A stretch of DNA of 64,000 bases from Diplolepis rosae (taxonomy: Eukaryota; Arthropoda; Insecta; Hymenoptera; Diplolepididae), in NCBI GenBank assembly GCA_030998225.1, contig JAPYXD010000755.1, positions 2,604,001 through 2,668,000 of the forward strand, read 5' to 3'. The notes beneath the pieces were generated by a model. That model was given only the letters and a program-made list of their open reading frames with translations, was not told the DNA's origin and searched no databases. Shown here one piece after another: positions 36,401 through 47,200 of the stretch (the stretch's first letter is position 1; each line of letters starts with the position of its first letter). The translations under genes were made by a program, and so were the position numbers.

Positions 36401-37170
36401 CGATTTTTAACTATATTTAACGTCTTACATATGAGATTCATCAGGATTGGTCCTATGTGAACATCAATTTGCATAAACAAGCCGCAAAGCTTTCTATATA
36501 TTAAATACGCGAATACTTTTCACGGAATATAATCTCCGAGATTTTTGAGTTTCGCGCCCCGTGCCGTTTACCTAATGGTGGATTCTTTCAACAGGTACTC
36601 AACGCTACATTAAAATTTTTACACGCGAGTTTACTTTTGGGAAATAAATACGATTTTTATGTATATTTAACGTCTCATATATGAGATTCGTCAGGATTAG
36701 TCCTATGTGAACATATTTTCGCATAAACAAGCCGCGAAGCGTTCAATATATTACATACGCGAATATTTCTCGCGGAATATAATCTCTGAGAATTTTGAAT
36801 TTCGCGCCCCGTGTCGTTTATCAAATGATGGATTCTTTAAACACATTCTCAACGCTACATAAAATTTATACACGCGAGTTTTACTTATGAAATAAATACG
36901 ACTTTTATTAACAGTTAACGTATCTTATGTGAGATTGCTCAACGTTAGTTCGATGCGAATATTAAATCGCATTAACAAGCCGCGAAGCGTTCACTATATT
37001 ACATACGCTAATACTTCTCGCTGATTTAAAGCAATTGAGAAATATTTTGATTCAACGCCGGTTTAAAATTATGAATACATTCTTTACTTAATTAACGCTA
37101 CATAATAACGTACATACGCGAGTGGTACCTTTAAAAGAAATGCGATTTTTATACGTATTCTTACCATCTT
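33440..37170 (+). repeat. 250-bp satellite array in pseudo-LTR A (about 15 monomers)
   Basis: The first monomers are more divergent from the consensus. Examples are the CGTATCGTTTTTAAAAAATGATG variant at 33.57, 34.07, 34.32 and 34.83 kb, and a 500-750 bp block of them is itself duplicated. The last monomers (36,900-37,170) are also divergent, with a GCTGATTTAAAGCAATTGAG segment. Central monomers match those of the other two arrays closely. Confidence 0.85.
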
Positions 37171-37194
37171 AAATATAATATTTTTGTTTTAATC

Positions 37195-37275
37195 CGAACA
37201 TAAAATTTTTATAAGTATAAAATTTTTATAAATATAAAATTTTTATGAATATAAGATTTTTATAAATATAAAATA
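37195..37275 (+). repeat. 18-bp AT repeat at the array end
   Basis: About five units of the TATAAAATTTTTATAAATA type. The same block lies at 21,540-21,645 (inverted) and 53,018-53,100. Confidence 0.6.
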
Positions 37276-37667
37276 ATGCATTTTTAAATAAACTAACTGA
37301 ATAAGACATAGCCCTTTTCATTGTTTTGCAACTCTCTTTCTAAGAATATGTTTTTTAATCATCACATTTTATTTTATTCCAAAATTACTTCCTCCGAGGG
37401 TCTCTCTCAACATGTGGTCTGAAACCCTTCTTTCTCTCTCTCCGCTCTCCAAACACTTAAGCGTACTAGGGTCCCGAGTTTCCAGGACATAGACCGTTTA
37501 TGGGGTTTGTTTATGCGTTTGTAACTTGACCCTCCACAACAAATTTTCACTGTATATATTAAAATTTTATGCTAGTTTTCAAACGGTACTGCTCTCTTCT
37601 CAAATCAGTTTCCTTTTTGACACCAAACAGAGTGTGTGGCTACTTCTATCTGCCGCCTCTGTGTCTT

Positions 37668-38352
37668 AAAGGAAAATAGAAGATTAAAAATTGAAATAAA
37701 AACTATCAATTTTTGATTTTGCCCTTCAACGAAAAATCTGTTTCCGTCCGGGTTCGTGTTTTGTGATTTTGTGAAGTGCTTACTTCTTGTGGGTGTTGTG
37801 AGCCCCCTTGTGGATGGTGATGTTTTTTCTGCAGGATCTGTGCTTATTTTGTAGGAGATATCAGTGTCCATAGGTGGTTCTCGTGTGTACCTTTGAGGAG
37901 GGGCAGTTTGCGGATTCACTCTTCGCGGATCTGCAAGATAGGAGTTCTCACACTTTTTTAAGGCTGTGTTTTGGAGCGGTCTCGTTCCTAGATGCCTTGG
38001 AGCTTACCATCTTCCTTTCTCACATAAGTTTTGCATGCTTATAAAATATCATTAAAAAATACCAAAAAAACAAAAACAAAAAAATCTAATGTTAGTGCTA
38101 ATAACTTTTCTTGCACGTTTACAGCTTAGACACTAAGTACATTAAATTTGGCACTGAAGAGGGCCCCCATTTGTGGCCGAAACGTTTGCCTTTTTCACCC
38201 CTACAATATATTTTCTGCCCCTTTAAAAATTTTTTGATATGTTTGCTTGAACATTGTTCTTTAATGAAAAATTATGACCCAATGCCAATATAAATAAACT
38301 ACATTGAATTTATTTTTGGGTCAAGATAAAAACTGAAGACATTATTACAAAC
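37668..38352 (+). other. PLE 5' region upstream of the reading frame
   Basis: This segment is absent from pseudo-LTR B but present, inverted, at 20,493-21,170. It contains the hammerhead candidate at 38,150. It is probably the 5' leader of the PLE transcript. No promoter motif can be assigned with confidence. Confidence 0.55.
38150..38190 (+). ncRNA. Hammerhead ribozyme candidate upstream of the PLE ORF
   Basis: GGCA (38,150-38,153), CTGAAGA (38,154-38,160), stem II segment (38,161-38,178, GGCC pairing with GGCC), GAAA (38,179-38,182), CGT, U at 38,186, then TGCC (38,187-38,190), which pairs with GGCA as stem I. Predicted cleavage is 3' of 38,186. Minimal type I hammerheads with very short stem III are known in PLEs and are thought to act as dimers. 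The motif lies about 165 bp before the first ATG of the reading frame and is on the same strand. Confidence 0.65.
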
Positions 38353-38830
38353 ATGTCTCGAAATTATTTTAATAATGGCAATACATACCGCGGCAAAAGA
38401 GGGAAAGGTTTTTATTATCAAATACAATGTACATATGGGTTTAGCGGGGTCAGACTGCTTAAAGACTGGTCTCATTTAGAAATCGATTATGTTAAGCAGT
38501 TTAATCAAAGAGTTTTCCTCCTACGTTGTAGGAAACTTGAAATCTTTCCAAGACATCTACAAACATAAGGGTTGCAATCCATGGTTTTTTACTGTCCAAA
38601 TATGGAGAACAGACTCTCCAACATACGTCACAACTTCCAAAAATCTATCTTGAACTTGGAAATTCGAGATCTCTGCGCTTCTATTGTGAGGCTGAAGAAT
38701 CATATTTCACAGTTAGAAGATCAAATTTACCACTTTTTTCCAGACCACGTTTCGCACAATTTTTTCCGGTTAGAGACAATTAAAATAAATAGGATTTTTC
38801 ATGATTGCAAATTAAAGTGTAAAAACAAAT
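38353..38830 (+). pseudogene. N-terminal part of the PLE protein, broken by a stop and a frameshift
   Basis: The frame opens at the ATG at 38,353, is interrupted by TAA at 38,566-38,568, continues in the same frame to about 38,820, and then must shift to join the RT frame. The first part contains FLLRCRKLEIFPRHL, and the second a coiled-coil-like stretch (IRDLCASIVRLKNHISQLED). Both are typical of the region before the RT core in PLE proteins: a Cys- and Pro-containing motif, then helices. The shift falls in an A-rich tract near 38,818-38,830, and the RT frame has its own stop at 38,820-38,822. With these parts the reading frame would be about 837 codons, normal for a PLE. This copy is therefore unlikely to make a full-length protein. 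Confidence 0.7.
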
Positions 38831-38837
38831 TGACAGG

Positions 38838-40865
38838 TTGCTTGGCTTACTCGAACACAGTACGTGTACCATCTCCAACAGCGTTCTTAACCAGAAATGG
38901 TTCAAAAACCTATCTGGAACTCAAATCCCTGAAAATGTCGCGAAAGTTGCTAGTTTAGGCATCAATTTCGGTTTGACTGTGGACAATCGTGATACCCCTA
39001 CCTTTAACATCATCGCGGATATTGAGTCGAACATTAATAAAATTCCGGTTGAATCACAAGACGAGGCCCGCCTGAAAATAGTAAATTGCGTTAACAACTT
39101 CTCTAAGAATGGTAGTAAACCTAAATCAAAACTTTTGCAACCCCTTAAAGAAATTAAAGAGACAAAGAATTTCATTAAAAACAACCCTGATATAGTTTTT
39201 ACCAAGGCTGACAAAGGAAACGTTACTGTTGCCTTAACGCGAACTGACTATAATGCTAAGGTAAAAAACCTCCTTGATGACGTCAGTACTTACGAAGTTA
39301 GGACGAATGATACGACCACCAAGATACAGAATAAGGTCAACAAACACGTTAAAAAATGGGAAAACAAAAAACTAATAAACAATCTCTTGGCGAAGGAACT
39401 CAGAACTTCTATCGCAGTTCCTTCCAGATTTTATGGTCTGCCCAAGATTCACAAAGTGGGTCACCCTCTTAGACCTATCGTCTCCTATGTGGGTAGTCCT
39501 ACGTATAACCTAGCATCCTATTTTAGTAACGTCATCACGAAAAACGTTACACCTCCACAGTCCAAAGTTATTAACAGTTTCGAACTGGTAAAAAAACTAA
39601 AAAATGTTACAATTCCTAACAATGCAGTTTTCGCATCCTTGGACGTTGTATCCCTCTTTACAAACGTTCCAAAAGAGGCAGCTGTATCTGCAGTAAAAAG
39701 TAGATGGCATGAAATTCAGCCGAAAGTAAAAATGCCATGGAAAGATTTTGAAGAAGGTCTACGTCTGTGTTTGGATAGCACGGACTTCAATTTCAATGGT
39801 AAAACTTTCTTCCAAAAACGAGGGTTACCCATGGGCTCTCCCTTTTCCCCTATCCTGGCTGATATAGTCATGGACGATTTAGAAAAAAAAAGGTTATCAA
39901 GCCTTGGTTTTCAACTACCACTATACCTTCGGTACGTTGACGATATTTTAATTGTGTCTCCTCATACAGAGATTGAAAATATTTTACAATGTTTCAATAC
40001 AAACCAATTCAACATCAAATTTACCCTAGAAAAAGAGAAAGAACGGACTATTAACTTCTTAGACATTTCTATTACTAGAAAACAGGACCAAAAACTCTCG
40101 CTTAATTGGTATAGAAAACCTACTTGGTCAGGTAGATACTTGAACTTTTTTTCTCACCACCCATTGAGATACAAAAAAAGTGTAGTCAATAACTTAGTGG
40201 ACAGAGCCATTCTTCTATCAGACAAGGAATTCCACACGGAAAACCTTGACCAAATAAAAAACGTTCTACAAGAAAATTGCTATCCCTCAACCATTGTAAA
40301 AGAGATCATTGAATTTAGACTTCAGACGTTAGAACGTAAATCACGACTAGGTAGAAACCAGATAGTTACAGACACAGAAATTAAACCCTTTATTAGCATA
40401 CCTTACGTTGAAGGCCTATCTGAAAAAATTTCAAGAATCTTAGGTAACTACAATATTAATACTGCCTTCAAAAACCATAAAAGTTTAAAAATGATATTTA
40501 AATCTACAAAAGACCGGTTAAAAAAAGAACAGCTCTCTAATATCGTGTATAGCATCCCATGTAAAGACAATAACTGTAAAGCTGTTTACATAGGGCAAAC
40601 TAAACGTTTTCTAAAAAATCGAATAAACGAACATAAAAATAATATTAGAGAATGCCCTACTAAACAAAACGCGTTAACAAAACACACCATAGAAAAGGAC
40701 CATTTTTTCGATTTCGATGGCACCAAGATATTATCCATGGAATGTAATTACAAAAAGAGATTGCTGTTGGAAATGTGTCACATTGCAGGTACGAAAGAAG
40801 CCGTAAATCTCAGAACAGATATTGAGAACCTTTCTAAGATTTACAACCCGATCATAAAAAAATAA
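38838..40865 (+). CDS. PLE reverse transcriptase with GIY-YIG endonuclease
   Basis: This uninterrupted 675-codon frame is counted from a TTG; the true N-terminus lies upstream in another frame. The product copies PLE RNA into DNA at a nick made by its own endonuclease. An N-terminal block holds TKADKGNVTVAL (about residues 122-133), conserved in PLEs. RT signatures follow: FYGLPKIHK and PLRPIVS; LDVVSLFTNVP with the catalytic Asp at 269; GLPMGSPFSPILAD at 329; and YVDD at 366-369 with the second and third metal-binding Asp. YRKPTWSGRYLNFFSHHP is a further PLE hallmark. The C-terminal GIY-YIG domain has VYSIPC (571), YIGQTKR (584-590), Arg 595, EH (598-599) and a candidate catalytic Glu at 645. 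All catalytic residues appear intact, so the domain structure is complete even though the N-terminus is disabled. The class is that of canonical Penelope/Neptune-type elements. It ends 180 bp before pseudo-LTR B. Confidence 0.93.
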   Translation: MLGLLEHSTCTISNSVLNQKWFKNLSGTQIPENVAKVASLGINFGLTVDNRDTPTFNIIADIESNINKIPVESQDEARLKIVNCVNNFSKNGSKPKSKLLQPLKEIKETKNFIKNNPDIVFTKADKGNVTVALTRTDYNAKVKNLLDDVSTYEVRTNDTTTKIQNKVNKHVKKWENKKLINNLLAKELRTSIAVPSRFYGLPKIHKVGHPLRPIVSYVGSPTYNLASYFSNVITKNVTPPQSKVINSFELVKKLKNVTIPNNAVFASLDVVSLFTNVPKEAAVSAVKSRWHEIQPKVKMPWKDFEEGLRLCLDSTDFNFNGKTFFQKRGLPMGSPFSPILADIVMDDLEKKRLSSLGFQLPLYLRYVDDILIVSPHTEIENILQCFNTNQFNIKFTLEKEKERTINFLDISITRKQDQKLSLNWYRKPTWSGRYLNFFSHHPLRYKKSVVNNLVDRAILLSDKEFHTENLDQIKNVLQENCYPSTIVKEIIEFRLQTLERKSRLGRNQIVTDTEIKPFISIPYVEGLSEKISRILGNYNINTAFKNHKSLKMIFKSTKDRLKKEQLSNIVYSIPCKDNNCKAVYIGQTKRFLKNRINEHKNNIRECPTKQNALTKHTIEKDHFFDFDGTKILSMECNYKKRLLLEMCHIAGTKEAVNLRTDIENLSKIYNPIIKK

Positions 40866-41043
40866 GGTCTCTCGGTCTAGCTGTTCCACAACATCTAACC
40901 ACATGGCGACCCAGAATGAGAAAGAAGTCACGTTCAAACAATGAAGAGGGCTCATTAGGCTCATTGGGCTTATAGTCCTAATTTTTAAAAATATATATCA
41001 ATTTCGAATGAAAGGTTTTGTTAATTATATCAACCTTTAGTAA
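40866..41043 (+). other. PLE 3' region between stop codon and pseudo-LTR B
   Basis: A 178-bp noncoding stretch with a GGCTCATTAGGCTCATTGGGC direct repeat. No polyadenylation signal is certain. Confidence 0.45.
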
Positions 41044-41259
41044 ACTTTTTTATCAATTCATTTATTCCTGGCAATTTCCAATTAAATATTATATCGGACA
41101 CCGTTTATATGAGGAATAAATGATGATATATATAAATAAACAATATTATAAATAAATAATAATAATTATTATAAATAATTATAAATATTATGTATAGGCC
41201 ACTAAACGCTCGACTTATACCTGCTAATATTTCTTTTAATATAAAATCAATTAACGTCT

Positions 41260-44200
41260 CATATATAAGATTGGTCAACGATAGTCCGTTGAGAATATTA
41301 AATTGCATGAACCAGCCGCGAAGCGTTCCATATATTACATACGCGAATACTTCTCGCGGAATATAATCTCCGAGATTTTTGAATTTCGCGCGCCGTATCG
41401 TTTTTAAAAAATGATGAATTCTTACAACGGGTTCTCAACGCTACATTAAATTTATACACGTGAGTTTACTTTTGGGAAATAAATACGATTTTTATGTATA
41501 TTTAACGTCTCATATATGAGATTCTTCAGGATTAGTCCTATGTGAACATATATTCGCATAAACAAGCCGCGAAGCGTTCAATATATTACATACGCGAATA
41601 TTTCTCGCGGAATATAATCTCTGAGAATTTTGAATTTCGCGCCCTGTGTCGTTTATCAAATGATGGATTCTCTAAACACGTTCCTCAACGCTACATAAAA
41701 TTTATACACGCGAGTTTACTTTCGGAAATAAATACGATTTTTATCTATATTTAACGTCTTACATATGAGATTCATCACAATTGGTCCTATATGAACATCA
41801 ATTTGCATAAACAAGCCGCAAAGCATTCTACATATTAAATACACGAATACTTTTCGCGGAATATAATCTTCTAGATTTTTGAGTTTCGCGCCCCGTGCCG
41901 TTTACCTAATGGTGGATTCTTTCAACAGGTGCTCAACGCTACATTAAAATTTTTTACACGCGAGTTTACTTTTGGGAAATAAATACGATTTTAATGTATA
42001 TTTAACGTCTCATATATGAGATTCGTCAGGATTAGTCCTATGTGAACATATATTCGCATAAACAAGCCGCGAAGCGTTCAATATATTACATACGCGAATA
42101 TTTTTCGCGGAATATAATCTCCGAGATTTTTGAGTTTCGCGCCCCGTGCCGTTTACCGAATGATGGATTCTTTCAACAGGTACTCAACGCTACATTAAAA
42201 TTTTTACACGCGAGTTTACTTTTGGGAAATAAATACGATTTTTATGTATATTTAACGTCTCATATTTGAGATTCGTCAGGATTAGTCCTATGTGAACATA
42301 TATTCGCATAAACAAGCCGCGAAGCGTTCAATATATTACATACGCGAATATTTCTCGCAGAATATAATCTCTGAGAATTTTGAATTCGCGCCCTGTGTCG
42401 TTTATCAAATGATGGATTCTCTAAACACGTTCCTCAACGCTACATAAAATTTATACACGCGAGTTTACTTTCGAAATTAATACGATTTTTATCTATATTT
42501 AACGTCTTACATATGAGATTCATCACAATTGGTCCTATATGAACATCAATTTGCATAAACAAGCCGCAAAGCATTCTACATATTAAATACACGAATACTT
42601 TTCGCGGAATATAATCTTCTAGATTTTTGAGTTTCGCGCCCCGTGCCGTTTACCTAATGGTGGATTCTTTCAACAGGTACTCAACGCTACATTAAAATTT
42701 TTACACGCGAGTTTACTTTTGGGAAATAAATACGATTTTTATGTATATTTAACGTCTCATATATGAGATTCGTCAGGATTAGTCCTATGTGAACATATAT
42801 TCGCATAAACAAGCCGCGAAGCGTTCAATATATTACATACGCGAATATTTCTCGCGGAATATAATCTCTGAGAATTTTGAGTTTCGCGCCCCGTGCCGTT
42901 TACCGAATGATGGATTCTTTCAACAGGTACTCAACGCTACATTAAAATTTTTACACGCGAGTTTACTTTTGGGAAATAAATACGATTTTTATGTATATTT
43001 AACGTCTCATATATGAGATTCGTCAGGATTAGTCCTATGTGAACATATATTCGCATAAACAAGCCGCGAAGCGTTCAATATATTACATACGCGAATATTT
43101 CTCGCGGAATATAATCTCTGAGAATTTTGAGTTTCGCGCCCCGTGCCGTTTACCGAATGATGGATTCTTTCAACAGGTACTCAACGCTACATTAAAATTT
43201 TTACACGCGAGTTTACTTTTGGGAAATAAATACGATTTTAATGTATATTTAACGTCTCATATATGAGATTCGTCAGGATTAGTCCTATGTGAACATATAT
43301 TCGCATAAACAAGCCGCGAAGCGTTCAATATATTACATACGCGAATAATTTTCGCGGAATATATACTCCGAGATTTTTGAGTTTCGCGCCCCGTGCCGTT
43401 TACCGAATGATGGATTCTTTCAACAGGTACTCAACGCTACATTAAAATTTTTACACGCTAGTTTACTTTTGGGAAATAAATACGATTTTTATGTATATTT
43501 AACGTCTCATATATGAGATTCTTCAGGATTAGTCCTATGTGAACATATATTCGCATAAACAAGCCGCGAAGCGTTCAATATATTACATACGCGAATATTT
43601 CTCGCGGAATATAATCTCTGAGAATTTTGAGTTTCGCGCCCCGTGCCGTTTACCGAATGATGGATTCTTTCAACAGGTACTCAACGCTACATTAAAATTT
43701 TTACACGCGAGTTTACTTTTGGGAAATAAATACGATTTTAATGTATATTTAACGTCTCATATATGAGATTCGTCAGGATTAGTCCTATGTGAACATATAT
43801 TCGCATAAACAAGCCGCGAAGCGTTCAATATATTACATACGCGAATATTTCTCGCGGAATATAATCTCCGAGATTTTTGAGTTTCGCGCCCCGTGCCGTT
43901 TACCGAATGATGGATTCTTTCAACAGGTACTCAACGCTACATTAAAATTTTTACACGCGAGTTTACTTTTGGGAAATAAATACGATTTTTATGTATATTT
44001 AACGTCTCATATATGAGATTCTTCAGGATTAGTCCTATGTGAACATATATTCGCATAAACAAGCCGCGAAGCGTTCAATATATTACATACGCGAATATTT
44101 CTCGCGGAATATAATCTCTGAGAATTTTGAATTTCGCGCCCTGTGTCGTTTATCAAATGATGGATTCTCTAAACACGTTCCTCAACGCTACATAAAATTT

Positions 44201-47200
44201 ATACACGCGAGTTTACTTTCGAAATTAATACGATTTTTATCTATATTTAACGTCTTACATATGAGATTCATCACAATTGGTCCTATATGAACATCAATTT
44301 GCATAAACAAGCCGCAAAGCATTCTACATATTAAATACACGAATACTTTTCGCGGAATATAATCTTCTAGATTTTTGAGTTTCGCGCCCCGTGCCGTTTA
44401 CCTAATGGTGGATTCTTTCAACAGGTACTCAACGCTACATTAAAATTTTCACACGCGAGTTTACTTTTGGGAAATAAATACGATTTTAATGTATATTTAA
44501 CGTCTCATATATGAGATTCGTCAGGATTAGTCCTATGTGAACATATATTCGCATAAACAAGCCGCGAAGCGTTCAATATATTACATACGCGAATACTTTT
44601 CGCGGAATATAATCTCCGAGATTTTTGAGTTTCGCGCCCCGTGCCGTTTACCGAATGATGGATTCTTTCAACAGGTACTCAACGCTACATTAAAATTTTT
44701 ACACGCGAGTTCACTTTTGGGAAATAAATACGATTTTTAACTATATTTAACGTCTTACATATGAGATTCATCAGGATTGGTCCTATGTGAACATCAATTT
44801 GCATAAACAAGCCGCAAAGCATTCTATATATTAAATACGCGAATACTTTTCACGGAATATAATCTCCGAGATTTTTGAGTTTGGCGCCCCGTGCCGTTTA
44901 CCGAATGATGGATTCTTTCAACAGGTACTCAACGCTACATTAAAATTTTTACACGCGAGTTTACTTTTGGTAAATAAATACGATTTTAATGTATATTTAA
45001 CGTCTCATATATGAGATTCGTCAGGATTAGTCCTATGTGAACATATATTCGCATAAACAAGCCGCGAAGCGTTCAATATATTACATACGCGAATACTTTT
45101 CGCGGAATATAGGCTCCGATATTTTTGAGTTTCGCGCCCCGTGCCGTTTACCGAATGATGGATTCTTTCAACAGGTACTCAACGCTACATTAAAATTTTT
45201 ACACGCGAGTTTACTTTTGGGAAATAAATACGATTTTTATGTATATTTAACGTCTCATATATGAGATTCTTCAGGATTAGTCCTATGTGAACATATATTC
45301 GCATAAACAAGCCGCGAAGCGTTCAATATATTACATACGCGAATATTTCTCGCGGAATATAATCTCTGAGAATTTTGAATTTCGCGCCCTGTGTCGTTTA
45401 TCAAATGATGGATTCTCTAAACACGTTCCTCAACGCTACATAAAATTTATACACGCGAGTTTACTTTCGAAATTAATACGATTTTTATCTATATTTAACG
45501 TCTTACATATGAGATTCATCACAATTGGTCCTATATGAACATCAATTTGCATAAACAAGCCGCAAAGCATTCTATATATTAAATACGCGAATACTTTTCA
45601 CGGAATATAATCTCCGAGATTTTTGAGTTTCGCGCCCCGTGCCGTTTACCGAATGATGGATTCTTTCAACAGGTACTCAACGCTACATTAAAATTTTTAC
45701 ACGCGAGTTTACTTTTGGGAAATAAATACGATTTTTATGTATATTTAACGTCTCATATATGAGATTCTTCAGGATTAGTCCTATGTGAACATATATTCGC
45801 ATAAACAAGCCGCGAAGCGTTCAATATATTACATACGCGAATATTTCTCGCGGAATATAATCTCTGAGAATTTTGAATTTCGCGCCCTGTGTCGTTTATC
45901 AAATGATGGATTCTCTAAACACGTTCCTCAACGCTACATAAAATTTATACACGCGAGTTTACTTTCGAAATTAATACGATTTTTATCTATATTTAACGTC
46001 TTACATATGAGATTCATCACAATTGGTCCTATATGAACATCAATTTGCATAAACAAGCCGCAAAGCATTCTACATATTAAATACACGAATACTTTTCGCG
46101 GAATATAATCTTCTAGATTTTTGAGTTTCGCGCCCCGTGCCGTTTACCTAATGGCGGATTCTTTCAACAGGTGCTCAACTCTACATTAAAATTTTTCACA
46201 CGCGAGTTTACTTTTGGGAAATAAATACGATTTTAATGTATATTTAACGTCTCATATATGAGATTCGTCAGGATTAGTCCTATGTGAACATATATTCGCA
46301 TAAACAAGCCGCGAAGCGTTCAATATATTACATACGCGAATACTTTTCGCGGAATATAATCTCCGAGATTTTTGAGTTTCGCGCCCCGTGCCGTTTACCG
46401 AATGATGGATTCTTTCAACAGGTACTCAACGCTACATTAAAATTTTTACACGCGAGTTTACTTTTGGGAAATAAATACGATTTTTATGTATATTTAACGT
46501 CTCATATATGAGATTCTTCAGGATTAGTCCTATGTGAACATATATTCGCATAAACAAGCCGCGAAGCGTTCAATATATTACATACGCGAATATTTCTCGC
46601 GGAATATAATCTCTGAGAATTTTGAATTTCGCGCCCTGTGTCGTTTATCAAATGATGGATTCTCTAAACACGTTCCTCAACGCTACATAAAATTTATACA
46701 CGCGAGTTTACTTTCGAAATTAATACGATTTTTATCTATATTTAACGTCTTACATATGAGATTCATCACAATTGGTCCTATATGAACATCAATTTGCATA
46801 AACAAGCCGCAAAGCATTCTATATATTAAATACGCGAATACTTTTCACGGAATATAATCTCCGAGATTTTTGAGTTTCGCGCCCCGTGCCGTTTACCGAA
46901 TGATGGATTCTTTCAACAGGTACTCAACGCTACATTAAAATTTTTACACGCGAGTTTACTTTTGGGAAATAAATACGATTTTTATGTATATTTAACGTCT
47001 CATATATGAGATTCTTCAGGATTAGTCCTATGTGAACATATATTCGCATAAACAAGCCGCGAAGCGTTCAATATATTACATACGCGAATATTTCTCGCGG
47101 AATATAATCTCTGAGAATTTTGAATTTCGCGCCCTGTGTCGTTTATCAAATGATGGATTCTCTAAACACGTTCCTCAACGCTACATAAAATTTATACACG

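Larger units (their letters stand above)
33223..37667 (+). repeat. PLE pseudo-LTR A (4.4 kb)
   Basis: It begins with a 220-bp AT-rich head (33,223-33,440, including an AATAATAATTATTATAAAT tract) shared with 41,044-41,265. It then has about 15 satellite monomers and an array-end block shared with 52,600-53,490, finishing at GTGTCTT. It is the short partner of pseudo-LTR B. Confidence 0.8.

Noticed and set aside
20912..37919. Matching 104-codon frames at 20,912-21,226 (plus) and 37,605-37,919 (minus)
   Set aside because: They lie antisense to the PLE 5' region in the two inverted arms. Their similarity follows from the recent duplication of the DNA, and the translation is low-complexity with no domain.
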